In this document: one piece after another, positions 11,066 through 23,286 of the stretch
How the letters are laid out: every line of letters begins with the position of its first letter
Position numbering within the stretch: the stretch's first letter is position 1
Assembly: GCA_934045075.1 (NCBI GenBank)
Contig: OW203750.1
Coordinates: 6,405,410 to 6,469,409, forward strand
Source of the DNA: Yponomeuta sedellus
Lineage: Eukaryota > Arthropoda > Insecta > Lepidoptera > Yponomeutidae
Reading direction: 5' to 3'
Length of the DNA stretch: 64,000 nt
Program-made: the position numbers and the translations under genes
Notes under the pieces: model-generated
Databases searched by the model: none
What the model was told of the DNA's origin: nothing
The model's input: only the letters and a program-made list of their open reading frames with translations

Positions 11066-11099
11066 CCGTACATTGCATGCTGTCAAGGGTAAGGAGTTT

Positions 11100-12080
11100 G
11101 TATAAAAGAGTACTACGAGAGTAAGGTTTTAAAAATCGCGACCTTTTATTTGAAATAAAATCAACATCTTAACTAGGTACATAACAGTTATATTCACATT
11201 GTACACTGGTAGGTAATTGTAATGAATGAAATATACCAGAAATAGACAAGTGGCTAATTATTTCATCGCAAAGGCTGGGAAGCCTTAGGGGTGGTAATTT
11301 GAAAAGGGCCTTAGATCAAAAATAATGGAATTTTCTATAAATAATGCTTCTCTGCACTGTGAAAAAATTATTACACTGCCCTGTGCATCTGGACAAAGAT
11401 ACAGCTCTAAAATAGATGGTTCCCATTTTAAAGACCATAATAAGTAATAGTTTGAAACTTTTATTTTATAGTCCCTAGAAAATGTTGTTAGGAGACCATC
11501 AAACTGGAGCGGTTCCAAGAGACCCTCAATTTTATTTAAAAAATGGAACAGTTATCAATAAAAATGCCAAATTACCACCCTGTATGTAAACACAGTCATC
11601 GTAATAGTACCTACAACCCTGCCGAATTAACCTGACAAGTATCTGCAAGTCTGACACAAAGACAAGATGCGGCACGCGTGCAGAGAAGACGCGTCTTTCC
11701 AATAATCAAGTTTTATAGAAAAAGTGCATATGGTCGTTTCTGTCATAAGTACAAACGACGTTCAAGACTCAAGTCACGTCATGTAAGTTCGGCCGGGTAG
11801 TATGAAGGCAGGTATTCTTTACACCCTTATATATTAAAAAAAACATCGGTATCTCACACAATATTACACTTACTGGCTATGTGGTACAAAAATACTGCTT
11901 TGCATATTTCGAAGGAAATGAGACAAAAACTAAATCAACTAGGTATTCGGGATAGATAGAAATAGGTAAATAATATAATGCAGGGACCCTCGAGTTTTAC
12001 ATATTCAAGGGGATGTACCTAAGAGGGACCCGCCCGCCTTTTCACTTGAATTCGACTGAGTGGTCTATAGGCATTTAATT
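11100..12080. other. Gap without a gene
   Basis: No exon, transposon end or RNA gene that I can support. It is moderately AT-rich. Confidence 0.5.
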
Positions 12081-12081
12081 T

Positions 12082-12459
12082 GGGTTCGTCCACTCGGATC
12101 ACAGTCGCAACAGATCACATTAAAACAAGCAAAATATTCCAATCGGATAACGTGATACGAATGGACTAAATTTTTGATTACATTTTTTCCATTCGGATCA
12201 CACCATTAATCTTAGTAGGAAGGCAATCGATATTTTTTAATACTTAAATAAAATATACAACACATTTTCTTACAATAAATGTGTCAAGAAACACAAAAAA
12301 ATATTATTACCGTAGTAACCTCCCTACTAAGATTAATGGTGTGATCCGAATGGTAAAAATCTAATCAAAAATTAAGTCTATTCGGATCACATTCTCCGAG
12401 TAAAATATTTGCTTGGTTTAATGTGATCCGTTGCGACTGTGATCCGAGTGGACGAACCC
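12082..12459. mobile_element. hAT-like MITE, copy 1
   Basis: Ends GGGTTCGTCCACTCGGATCA as inverted repeats, with about 130 bp of inverted similarity on each side. Flanking 8-mers are TTTAATTT (12074-12081) and TTCAATTT (12460-12467), 7 of 8 matching. A second copy at 50863-51373 has a perfect 8-bp duplication, which supports hAT. Confidence 0.75.
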
Positions 12460-12707
12460 TTCAATTTTGACTTCATACGGCAGATTCGCGAGAATCCAAT
12501 TGGGCTTGCGCTGGCTACTTAACAACTTCCCTGTCCAAGAGTCGTCGTATATGACTCAGATGAGAGTATTTGAATAAGTTTACGAGTCACATTTGACTCG
12601 TTTTAATTACATCTTCGGACATACCATCTAAATGTGGGCGTGGGGAATTGGAATTCAATCGTATGTGGACAGGGAAGTTATCTTATCACACTATATTTAT
12701 TTTAGTT

Positions 12708-13100
12708 GAAGCGCTCGTGGCCTAGGCGAACCGAGTGATTGGAATCAATCACTTGGTTAAGCAACAACAGGCGCGGTCAGGTACGGGATGGGTGAGCGTC
12801 CCGTGACTACGCTAGTGGCATTTTTCCGAGCGCTTCCGTGCTGCGCAAGGCACGTTAAGCCGTTGGTGCCGGCTGTCATATAATGGCAGTCGTTAAGCCA
12901 TGTCAGAGGCCTTATGGGCGGCTTGATAACTTCTGACAGTGAGGCCCGCCACTGTCTCACAATCCTCCACCAACCCGGACTTGGCCCCCGTGGTGGAGTA
13001 TGGCCTAACCTTCCTGAAATGCAGGAAGAGACCCGTGCCCCAGCATTTTCGTTATCAACCCTTATATGTCCCCATATAAGGGTTGATAACGAAAATTTTA
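12708..13100 (+). repeat. Family B interspersed repeat, near full length
   Basis: Starts GAAGCGCTCGTGGCCTAGGC. It contains the blocks GCACGTTAAGCCGTTGGTGC and CTTGGCCCCCGTGGTGGAG, and ends near GGGTTGATAACG. Here the 3' tail is palindromic (about 13046-13098). It has the length and dispersion of a SINE, but I see no clear polymerase III box B, so the class is left open. Confidence 0.75.
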
Positions 13101-13610
13101 TTTTAACATAATAAAGGCGATAGTGTGTGAGTGCGTATGTTTGTTACTTCTTCACGTCTGGAGCGATTTTAATAACTTTTGGTGTGGAGTTAGCTGATAC
13201 CCTGGAAAAACGCATAGGCTAGGTACGTTTTACTGCGGGAAAATATCTTATTCCCATGGGAAAATCTATAAACTAGCGTCTTTCGAGCGTCGAGATTTTC
13301 TAGTTCTCAGCTAGTTAATAATTTCATAAGGGGCTCCATGTAGGAGCACTAGCATCACCAATGGGAAAAAACTCATATCACTTTTTTTCAGATCGTTCTT
13401 TCACAAGATAATTATTATTATGGGTCAGTACCTTTCACGGCCTTAGTAAATTTGCAGTTGTGGAAACACTGAAGCAGTGGTTGGCGTATGGACTACCTAG
13501 TCTGCCCGCAATCGTGCTACGACGCCGTTGGCGAGGGCCAGCGCGGCAATTTCAAAATGTTAACTTCCCTTTGGAACACCCTAATCGAAATGACGCCTCA
13601 GACTGATTCT
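13101..13610. other. Gap without a gene
   Basis: Unremarkable sequence with no exon or repeat boundary that I can support. Confidence 0.45.
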
Positions 13611-13659
13611 AGGTCAGCCACTTTAAGTTGACAGACTGTCAACTTAAAGTGGCTGACCT
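13611..13659. repeat. Perfect 24-bp hairpin
   Basis: Arm AGGTCAGCCACTTTAAGTTG plus CACAG-like continuation is perfectly repeated in inverse order around one central base. It may be the remnant of a MITE or a small foldback. Confidence 0.7.
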
Positions 13660-13711
13660 GACCTAAATCACAGACAGGTTTGTTCTCAAAATTAAATAAT
13701 CCACTCCTTCT

Positions 13712-13828
13712 TCTTCAGGCTATATTAGTCCACTGCAGGACGTGGCCCTCCCCTAATGAGCGCCATAGCGCAAGGTTGTGCCATCATTGGGGGTAATGCC
13801 CATAATCCCCACGCTGGGCATGCGGGTC
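13712..13828 (-). mobile_element. RTE-like LINE 3' end, truncated
   Basis: Inverse of the block AGGGGAGGGC(T/C)ATGTCCAGCAG with AGCCTGAAGAAGAAG at the 3' end, preceded by GCCCAGCGTGGGGATTATGG. The same tail terminates longer fragments at 28315-28610, 44178-45075 and 52080-52985. In the last two, upstream sequence encodes the end of a reverse transcriptase ORF. Confidence 0.65.
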
Positions 13829-13829
13829 C

Positions 13830-15303
13830 ATTCCACTTAATAATCAACTTACTTGAATTTCATAGTAGTCGTAAGTAAACTTCGTACAAACTAAAAAAAT
13901 CTCATTTGCAATTTGTAACGTAAATAAGAAATAAATTAGAACTTAACTACAATTAAATAGAGTACGTAACTATTAAACTAACAAATCAATCAAATTAATT
14001 TTTATACATAGTTTAGATGGAGAGAAGGCAGTAAAACTAATGTTCTACCAAAAACTATACACACAACCTGAGCATTTTACAATTGCTTTATGTACATTGC
14101 TTTCATTTCATCAATTGCTTGGGATAACACTGTTACTGCAGCTTTTAATTGTCTAATATAAACAGTACAGTGGCCTCATGCACCAAATACTAAGCAATTC
14201 AAAAATTTAACTGTCAAATTCCATTCTGATTCAACAGTTGCAATCATATTGGATTTGGTGCGCTTAAAATAAAGACAGAGGCTTAACTATTCACACCTCG
14301 TTAGTTAGACCTGAGATTTCTGCACTTAGCCTCATGATTAGGCCATTGTACGTATGTAGTGGAGCTGCGAGTTTACTCCAGGTTAGACGTGAATAGGTAG
14401 GCTACCTCTTTCCTATTCACGTCTAACCTGGTCGAAATCCTAACATTAGCGACAGCGATTATCATGGGATTTGACGGATAGATGATTGCAATCGCTCAGG
14501 ATTTGGTACTCATGGTATAGGAGCAATTCTAGGCAGGCTAGAATGATATTCATGGCATGGCATCATGTTAAATTAAGTAATTAGGTTATGGGTAACTCTC
14601 ACATTCAAATCGAAACCGAAAATTGAAGGAACAGTTTTAAGTTATAAAAATATCAATAATTCCATTAATACCTCGGTGTTGCATGAGTGAACTATTTACT
14701 TTAAGGTAGCGATTATTTATGTTACGGTAAATTATAGGGTAATAAAAATAAAAAACGACAAAGATTAAATCACACAAGGCTCTGATTTAAGTTATCCAAT
14801 TACCATACTAATATAACTCTAATGAGCAATTCATTGTTAAGACTTGTCCCCGAGAGTTTAAGCTCTATTTCACAGTAGGTCGGTAAATATGGTAAACCAT
14901 TGTCCTATTTACTTTACCCAGATTGAAATTGCCAATAAATCATCCAGCATATACGTGAACATTATCCCCATTTTTAACAGACTTCATTTCACTGTTTAGT
15001 TCAAGTGCCCACATTATCGCATTAAGCAAGTAAATTAAATCTAGTTGTAAAAAGTAAATTGTTTAATCTGCATAGCTGCCACAAGATGCTATTTAACATG
15101 AGTGAAGCCCAATATCCATGCTTATAGAATTAGAATCACATTTTATGCGTATTTTATTTGTAGAAAAACTTCCCTCGGGACCTTGCTAACGGTTCTACTA
15201 TTGTATTTAATATTTCCATAAGAATTTGTGCATCAGGCTTCATTCTGGTGACCTGCTAACACCAAGTAAGGCATGAAATCCTAAAATATTATGCAGAAAT
15301 GAA
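13830..15303. other. Gap between converging genes
   Basis: AT-rich; includes the region expected to hold the 3' UTR of the minus-strand zinc-finger gene. The only structure I see is a 20-bp inverted repeat CCAGGTTAGACGTGAATAGG at 14379-14398 against 14413-14432. Confidence 0.5.
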
Positions 15304-15867
15304 TCATAACTTTTTGTGAACACGATTGAGGTGAATCAACAGAGACTCCTTAACCTTGTAGTTGAGAGAGCAGAAATCACATTGAAACGTCACATTTTTG
15401 TGCATATGCTTGTTCCTTATGTGCTTGGACAGGCCTTCCTTGCTAGGGAACTGTTTCTGACACTTTTTGCAAGCGTTCTCGAGCATCACCTGTTTCAGTT
15501 TAAGGTGTCGTCGCAGGCAGTAGCGCGACTTGAATGTGACCGAACAACTGTCGCATCGAGACTTACTTTTCATCTGATGGTGCGTCTGGAAGTGCAGATC
15601 TAAATTGGACTTCTTCGTGAATATAATCTGGCAGTTATTGCACTCGTAAGTGGCCTGGCGCTGCTGGGTCTCGTGATTCGCCGACATGTGGCGGAAGTAG
15701 TTGCTGTTCTGTGTGAATTTGACGCGGCAGTATTGGCAAGTGTAGATGTATTTGTGCTCGTCGACTGGCTTCGTGTTTACGAGGAGCGGGTCCTCGATTT
15801 TCCTAGGTCGCAGCAGAGGCTTTGTTACCCGGATTCTAGGCCCCGCCCGCGCGAGTTTCTTGTTCAT
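15304..15867 (-). CDS. C2H2 zinc-finger protein, five fingers (one degenerate)
   Basis: A protein of 187 aa if the ATG at 15865-15867 is used. The frame stays open upstream to about 15957 without another ATG, and an acceptor-like CTCAG lies directly before the ATG, so an upstream exon is possible. An Arg/Lys/Pro-rich N-terminus is followed by fingers starting CQYCRVKF, CNNCQIIF, CDSCSVTF, CKKCQKQF and CDFCSLNY. The third finger reads RRHLKLKQ where the second zinc His should be, so it probably does not fold classically. The protein ends right after finger five. It is inferred to bind nucleic acid in the nucleus; no target can be named. It converges on the similar gene at 9699-10280 about 5 kb away; finger sequences differ a lot, so any common origin is old. 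Confidence 0.75.
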   Translation of the reverse strand: MNKKLARAGPRIRVTKPLLRPRKIEDPLLVNTKPVDEHKYIYTCQYCRVKFTQNSNYFRHMSANHETQQRQATYECNNCQIIFTKKSNLDLHFQTHHQMKSKSRCDSCSVTFKSRYCLRRHLKLKQVMLENACKKCQKQFPSKEGLSKHIRNKHMHKNVTFQCDFCSLNYKVKESLLIHLNRVHKKL

Positions 15868-15959
15868 AACTGAGCCTGGAAGCACGGTAGTCTCAATGAC
15901 GCTCAGACTACCATGTTCTGGTGACGGGTATCGCTGAGAATCGAGGAAATTTCACTTGA

Positions 15960-16868
15960 TTTTTTATCAACACGTAAGCAAAATATTGATGCTTCTCTCT
16001 CGGGCGTTCAAGCTCCGTGGTTTCTCGGGAAATCGTGTTTTGGCGACACGATACGTTCTGTTGCGGCGCTGGGAAGCAGTTAACACAAACGGGAAGAAGT
16101 TTTTGTGATGAAAGAAAGGAGAATCTTGTATTTTCTACGATCGCTCAAAAGAAAACATATGTCAAAAAAAAACTTGCGATCGGTTGGTGGATGAACGTTC
16201 TGCAATAGAGTTTTTTCTTGTTCATAGCTTGAGTTATTTTGAAGTGAAAGCACTTTTTGCGACGAAATTGAATTGTAAAGTTTTAATTATTACTTCGATT
16301 AATATTTTTTTTAGTAATATTCAATACTTGAGAGTACATTTTATTTATTTGTTTATATCTAGCGTTTTATAAATATGATCTAATTTTCATATAGACGCAT
16401 TTCGAACGTATTTCCTAGCGCGTTTAGTTTTTGCTTCCATTATCATGATTTCACAACCAGTCAAGTGAGTTCAGCGTTTCAAAAACCAAACTCTAGTTTC
16501 TAAAACTATTTCTTTGCTGTCTCACTAGATGGCAGTAGCTGCTAAAATATAGAGGGAAAACTTTCTCTTTCTTACTGCCGTTTATTTTATTGGTTAGTAC
16601 TTACATACAATTATTGTGTTATTATTCTTTTAGGATTCATCTAAGCACAATGAAGTTATTACTAAATAATGACATAAAAACATTACTCAATCAAGTGATA
16701 TACTAACACCGATAACAATCGGTAAAATCGTCCGATAATCACGTATCTGCCCATTGAGAAAATGTATCGATAAAAAACAGTTTCTATTGAATGATCACGT
16801 ATTTATTTACAATAAAAGAGCTCAAAAATGTTGCTGAAATTATAGTTTTTAATCGCTCAGCCAGAGAA
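15960..16868. other. Gap between zinc-finger gene and esterase
   Basis: The shared upstream region of two divergent genes, so both promoters should lie here. I see no confident TATA or initiator element and no repeat boundary. Confidence 0.4.
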
Positions 16869-19800
16869 ATGGTCACTGTGGGCCTTATATTTTTATTTTT
16901 CGCTTCAAATTTCAATGGGATTTTCGCCGAGGAAAATACCCACATAGTTTCAACCAAACAGGGAAAAGTTGAGGGTGCTCTGAGCGCCAACGGCCTCTAT
17001 TACGAGTTCTTGGCTCTGAGATATGGCTTGGTCGAAGAGACATTCTGTGTGAGTACAACAACAACATTTACATATAGGCACATATAGCGCTTCTGGCCCC
17101 ACACTAAGATACCCTGTGTCGTGGGAACCAGAAACAGCGACCTCACAAACGTAAACATCGAAGACCTGGGGTTGTTTTTTTTTGTGCCCCCAACCGAAGT
17201 AATGAGTGACTGGAGGAGAATCTTGGAGATAAGACTCTCTCTCTTAGGCTATGGAAATATCTAGTAACATTTTTATTATAATTTAGCCAAACCTATGCAC
17301 AGTCGCGAGCACTGACATGTAAACACGTTAGAACCTTGTCACATTAACCTCTTCTGGTCTGATGTATGAGAAAATGATTATTTTGACAATGTGCTGAAAT
17401 GCATATATTTTATGTTAGTGCCGGTGACTGTACATCCCAGTAGGCATCTACTTATTGTTCAAAAAAAAAAAAACAACTGATCGGTTTCATACAAAGTTTT
17501 AATGCAAAACAGGTATGAAACGCAATTGGTATTTTTTCGCCATTTTAATGGCATGTAGTCCCATAGTAGTTTGTCTAGGGGCCAGGTCAGTTCATCAACC
17601 TTAACATTGTTAGTTTGAATACAACTCAATGTAGAGTTGACGTCGAGTTTATCAATAAAAACTTTTTTAAAACCTGTTTAGAGGCTACAAAAAAATTTCA
17701 CTGATGCCGGTGAGTCGCCCGTTAGCGCAGTTGGTAAAGCGCTGGCACGGATAGCCAGAGGTCGCGGGTTCAAATCTCGGCATAAGTGGAATTTTTAGCC
17801 TCTAAATAGGTTTTTAAAATTGTCCTTAGCACGGGTTAGTGCATTGAAAAGAATATAATACCTAACAACTTTGCTAGAGGCTAGATCACATCAACTTTTA
17901 TATACATTACTATAATTTATACAATTCATAGTTCTTCCATCAGATTCTTATAAACCGGTACTAAAATCCATGTTGTACAGCATAGCGAACGCTAGTGTTA
18001 CAGACAAAAAGTAAAATCAGGCATTTAATCAAATGACTGATTGTACATTATGGCATATGCGACTTTGTTACTTTGACTACTACTTCAAATTTTTTTGTCC
18101 CTTCGTGGATTTCGAACCAACCTTTCGTGAAATCCACCTAACCAATTTTTGTACATTTTTTAATTATGCAGTAAATTCCATCATTGGATGCATGTACAAA
18201 TTATGAGGTACCAATAGATTATTGTAATTGTATTGCTAGGGATTTCTGTTAATCAAATAAATAAAATCTGTGCTTCGCAAGGCATGTTAAACCGTTGGTG
18301 CCGTCTGTCATGTAATGGCAGACGTTTAGCCATGTCAAAGACCTTAATGACGGCTTGATAACTTCTGAGAGTAAGGCCCGCTACTGTCTTACAATCCTCC
18401 ACTAACACAGATTTGGCCCCCGTGGTAGAGTATGGCCTAACCTTCCTGCTATGCAGGAAGAGACCCATGCCCCAGTAGAGACGACATGCAAGGGTTGATA
18501 ACAGTCTAAATAAATTCAAAAAATAAATTCATTTAACTAATCGTTTGCAAGACTTTCTCTCAGAGAGAATCAAAGCAAATAATAACGAGACTTTCTGGTT
18601 CTCTTTAACAATCCGATTTCAAGAAATAGTTTTATAACTTTCGTCAACATATCAACCTTTACTTCCGTGCACGCTATTAATTAACATTTCGGGCGAATCG
18701 ACCCCAAAAAAAAAGTAGAGGTTCATCATCGTGGCGCTTAGTACTTACACGAAACGCTCTCAGAAAGTGGAGGTGAGACCACTTGACTTTGTTTATTGAA
18801 TTGTGTAGGAGATTTCACTGTAGTTTCTGGAAAAATAATATAGGCTTAGGTACTTACCAAGGATTCCAGCAACTATAATAAATCGTACCTACCACTCAAT
18901 TTAATAACAAAGAAATAGTCCCACCTCCACTCCCTGGGAGCGTATTGCGAACTAAACGCCACGATAACGAACCCTAACTTGTTTGTAGCAAACTCGTTAG
19001 TGACGATATGTGAGAAGAGTGCAGAAATGTACATACCCACACATATTCACACACACAAACACACCCTCTCAAACACACACAATCACACATACACACACCT
19101 TAATGTGAGCGGCTAATAACTGTTTTTTTTTCTATGTTTATTTTATTTTTGTTTTCTTGCACGCAAATAATATTGTTATATTGACTGACAGTCGCCCGCT
19201 CAATGTATCTCGACGAATGTTTGTACCCACATGTTTTATGTCTTAATTTAATTTCACCTCTTAAGATACAGGTTTTTCGCCTAGTTTAGGAGACAGGACG
19301 CAACGACAAGAATGTTGTACAATAGATTTAGCACCATACGATTGTACTTAGTCATTTTTTACATTTAAAATTTCGGTTTTTAAAATAAAAATAGAAAAAA
19401 TGTATGCACAGTTTGATGTGTGGCCGAAACTTGCAAAAACCTTTCTTGAAATCAGAATCATCTCATTAGCTTTGTGTTATGTAAATCTATCTAAATAAGT
19501 AGCGGTATTATACTCTACCAATGTACATAAGTAATTTGAAAGATAAATATTGAGATGATGACGTGACTTATTTACTAGGTATTACTTTTGTTGTTTTAAA
19601 AATAATCGCACCTGATTAGTTTTATTTCTTCTATAGCGTAATTCTTTGTACATTGCATTTTTCTGCGATTTTCTACGTTTGACCCAGACGAACACGCAGC
19701 TATTTAATTTTACTACACAGCAACTGCAGGATCAGCATATCAAAAAATATTTTTTCAAATGGTTCCACGCGTCTTCGATATGAAAAATCCCGACGAATTG

Positions 19801-22330
19801 AGAGCCACCTTTTTTTGAAGTCGATTAAAAAAATTTAGTATGGATTTTTTAGCTGTGAATGCAAAAAAAAAATAGAATAATAGGTATCTGCACGCAACGT
19901 TTATTTGTCTTCACGCCGTCCAACTCGCGGTCGACCCTCTGACCCCACAGTCTAACCCCATCGCCGCAGCGCCTAATAAAATAAACTTTAACGATTTCAG
20001 GCGCCGGTCGAGGCCCCCGCCCACTCCGGAGTCTACAAAGCCAATGTCCGGACCATCATTTGCCCCCAGTTTCCTACAAGTGACCCCTTAGCAGCGCCAA
20101 GCGACACAGAAGACTGTCTGGTCCTGAACATCTTCACTCCGACCAGTTTCCTCTCTAACACGACCTTCCCAGTCATGGTTTACTTGCACGGCGGTGATTT
20201 CGGGATTGGCTCTGGATCACCAAGCTTCTACGGGCCACAGTACTTGGTCAGTCACGGGGTTGTCGTGGTCACGGTGAATTACAGACTGAACGCTTATGGA
20301 TTTCTCAATTTAGGTATCAAAGAAGCGCCAGGAAATGCGGGTTTGAAGGATATTAGGTTGGCGCTGAGATGGATTAAGGAGAACATAAGGAACTTCGGTG
20401 GTGACGTGGATAACATTACTGTCTTTGGACAAGGCTCAGGTGGAACTGCAGCTATTTACCTGACGCTATCGGCTTCTACTAAGGGGCTGTTTCACAAAAT
20501 CATAAGTCAGAGCGGCACCATGTTCGCGCCACAGTCTTTTGACGGTAATGCCTTACACACAGCCAGTCAGGTAGCCAAAGCTCTTGGTGTAAGCAGTAAC
20601 AAACCAAAGGAATTACTTAAACTGTACAAAGAAACTTCTATAATAAAAGTGGAAGAAGCCATCGCCAAACAAATGAACGCGAAATCCGTATTCTTGCCTT
20701 CTGTAGAGACCGCACTAGACGACGATCCTTTCCTCATAGATACTCCACACAACATTTTGACTAATGGCAAGGATCATAGTGCCTTCAATCCAGTGCCAGT
20801 CATCATCGGCCTTACAACGGTCGAGGGGATGACATCAACTCTGGACTACAACACTATCACCAGCCAAATAGACAGAATCAAGAACGAAGACTTCTCAGCG
20901 CTCGATCAAAGATCGTTGAACGTTCCGCCTGAGGAACTACCCGAGGTCCGCAAGATTCTGCAAGAAACGTACTTTGGTAACGGAACCAATTCTGACGATA
21001 TGGTCGTCGGAGGCCTCATCAATTTGAATTCGGACTTCTCTTGCGTGGGACCAATGTCCCTATTCTCCGAGCTTTACTGTAACAGCTCTGGACAACCGGT
21101 TTTCGAGTACATTTTTGACTACATTAGCAATAGAAACATGGGAAGACTGCTGACCAACAGCAGTCTTCCAGCAACAACGAATTTGGACGAGCTGTTTTAT
21201 ATCTTCGAGCTGGAAAGACTGCCATTGCCGATGGACGAGAATGACGCTAGAATTGTGACCTTCATGACGATGATGTGGACCAATTTCGCTAAATATGGGT
21301 AAGTTACCGCTGAATTTATTTGTACAATAGTAAGTTCAGGCTCACAATGCCCCTATTGCATCATACTGAGCGAAACGCAGCCACTTATTGCATAGTTAAC
21401 GTTCGCCTTTATAATATTAGTGTGATTTCAATCTTAACAAGCGCAGAAGCGCTTTGTACCTTTATAATAATACCAAATAAACATTGTACGAGTATCTATC
21501 AAAAGACATACCTAAATTATTTACTTAGACATTAAAAAGAATCAGTACAATCATAATCAACATTCACATAAAGCTTCGTCAAAAAGAATGAAATTAAAAT
21601 AAAGTCAAGGCAATAACAAAAATAATAAAAAAATTATTAAAACAAAAAAAAACTCTATGCAAATAAATCGCTCCGAGCCACATCCGAACCAAAAGTCCCC
21701 ATAATACTGGCCGCGTTACCGTGCTGCACAGCAAGGGAAATCCTTTGGCTCAGATATGCCCCAGAGCGAACGTCCATGCCACGGTCCCTCAATCGGCGGC
21801 ATCCCAGCTCCCTAATAAAAGCGCTGCCCTGCGCTTCCCATACACAAGAAGTTTCTATAGCCTGCGGCACAAATATGTAGGAAATGCATAGTTTAGTTAG
21901 TAAAACCTTAGTGTAAGGATTTCCTAAAATATTCAACAGTGAAAAAAACCCGTGTATCAATATCAACTACACAAAAGTAGACACTTGTATAGCATCCAGG
22001 AAAGCGTAGGTACCTACCTAAATATCCAGTCCAGACTGACTCCTGAACGCAGGTGTTCACGTTATCTTAGTTTATCAGGACATGCGAGTCAGTCACTGGT
22101 CTTTGTTTTGACTTCTCTTGATGTTTTACACCCCTTTCTCATATTCAGTGTTAATTTTCAGCACTCCAACGCCTGACCCAGCCAACGGAGAATGGCTGCC
22201 CTGGCCGCACCACTTAGCTATTCTTCTGGAACCACAGTACGTGACCCCTTTGACACCGGAGCGGGCGTACTTCTGGCGCTCCTTCTACTACAAGTACGGA
22301 GTTGATGTCGCCAAACACATGCGACGATGA
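16869..22330 (+). CDS. Carboxylesterase-family protein, catalytic Ser and His lost
   Basis: Exons 16869-17048, 20001-21298 and 22162-22330 join in phase (0, then 2) to give 548 aa, normal for insect carboxylesterases. Signal peptide about residues 1-20 (MVTVGLIFLFFASNFNGIFA), so probably secreted. Family blocks in order: VEGALSANG, CPQF with EDCLVLNIFTP, oxyanion loop HGGDF, NYRLNAYGFL, GNAGLKDIRLALRWIKENI, then the nucleophile region. That region reads FGQGSGG instead of FGESAGG, so the catalytic Ser position (205) is Gly; Ser206 is out of register. Glu335 (TVEGM) is kept. The His block is TTNLDELFYIF, with Asn454 in the His place. Hydrolase activity is therefore unlikely; a binding or decoy role is inference. 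Intron 1 holds SINEs and intron 2 a LINE remnant. The gene is tail-to-tail with TMEM26. Confidence 0.93.
17085..17190 (-). mobile_element. SINE family A tail fragment
   Basis: Inverse of the family A tail, beginning GCTTCTGGCCCCACACTA. It lies in intron 1 of the esterase gene, 36 bp after the donor site. Confidence 0.7.
17660..17870 (+). mobile_element. SINE family C
   Basis: Head GATGCCGGTGAGTCGCCC, box A-like region GTTAGCGCAGTTGGTAAAGC, box B region GGGTTCAAATCTCGG, then TTTTTAGCCTCTAAATAGG and the TGTCCTTAGCACGGGTTAG tail. It is in esterase intron 1. Confidence 0.8.
18269..18502 (+). repeat. Family B repeat, 5'-truncated
   Basis: Begins at the TGCTTCGCAAGGCATGTTAA block and ends GGGTTGATAAC. 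It is in esterase intron 1. Confidence 0.75.
18510..20000. other. Esterase intron 1, unique part
   Basis: AT-rich intron sequence. A degenerate CA repeat lies at about 19040-19100. Near 19780-19835 there is a fragment resembling the TTTTTTGAAGTCGATT type ends also seen at 54220 and 57830. No further exon is needed, because exons 1 and 2 join in phase. Confidence 0.5.
21655..21860 (-). pseudogene. Non-LTR retrotransposon ORF2 C-terminal remnant
   Basis: The minus strand encodes VPQAIETSCVWEAQG, then YLSQRISLAVQHGNAASIMG and ends SDLFA-stop. This matches the terminal P.A.ET..VWG..G...L.QR.S.A.QRGNAAS..GT block of insect non-LTR ORF2 proteins. An inverse A-rich tail follows (21600-21655). It is in esterase intron 2 and 5'-truncated. 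Confidence 0.65.
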
Positions 22331-23142
22331 GTTGGGAATCGATTCAGTCTATCGCTGCAAGCTGGTCGACATTTTTATGGTTGGGCTTTATGTTTTTCAC
22401 TGCATCGCACAGTCGACAGCACATAAGCGTTTACATTTTAGTTGTGAAATCAGTTACACGAATAAGAGAGTAGAGTGCAGGTATGTAAAAGTTAATGGGC
22501 CGCCGCGAAAAAAAACATATTGTGTTCAGCTGTAAGATTTTTTAAAGGATCAAAGTGGAAGTGAAACTTTTTCAGAATTCGCTGGCTCAACTTAAATATT
22601 ATGAATTAATGTAATTAGGTAATTTATTAAAAGTGTTTTAATTGATGTGGTGAGTTATTTTTTCATCGTACATCGCATGTCTTTTAAACTTAAAGTTTTT
22701 ATTAAGTAAAAAAACATTTTAATTTCATTCAAAATATCTAATTCAAAAACGTTACATTAAGATGCGAAAAATACACTGTAGCTTCTAATCAACACTTTAT
22801 TAACTATCTAGAGTAATGTGCGTGCATTGAATCCTAAGGTTACGGTACAAGATAAAAAATAGAACTTTCACACAAGTCTCGAATGTTTTGACAAGACTAA
22901 GGCCCCTTGAAATATCAACAACTTTTCATAACATTCCCTACAACTACAAGGCACTGAAGCTAAGTTTACAAACTTCTACAAAATCTACAAGTTTAACTAA
23001 ATCACTTTCATCGAATATACTCTCGATCACAGTACTCCTTACTGTGTTAAACGTCAACTTTCCCGCCGAAAACAGCGTAAAAAATGGCGGCACGCTTACG
23101 CGCCGCAAATTAAATGAACCGTCCAACTGATTGCAATTTTTT
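22331..23142. other. 3' UTRs of two converging genes
   Basis: The esterase and TMEM26 end tail-to-tail here. ATTAAA at 22626-22631 (+) is a possible esterase polyadenylation signal. AATAAA on the minus strand at 22796-22801 is a possible TMEM26 signal, about 345 nt beyond the second in-frame stop. No repeats are seen. Confidence 0.5.
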
Positions 23143-23286
23143 TCAACTCGAATCGCTCTCCGTGTCACTCTCGGTGGATTGTCGTTTATTTTTGTGCTTC
23201 CGTTTCTCCTTGCGCTTTTCTTCGTGTTTTTCCCTGTGCTTGTGCCGCGGGCTCCGTTTTGGGCTCTCGCGACGGACCCGATGCTG
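23143..23286 (-). other. In-frame charged extension after the TMEM26 stop
   Basis: In the TMEM26 frame, 47 codons after the TGA read QHRVRRESPKRSPRHKHREK and continue with Lys/Glu/Arg runs to SDTESDSS, then TGA. The composition matches the preceding tail exons. This is either a readthrough extension, or old coding sequence behind a newly gained stop, or part of an alternative exon (TCAG|GTATTT at the stop is donor-like). Confidence 0.5.
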
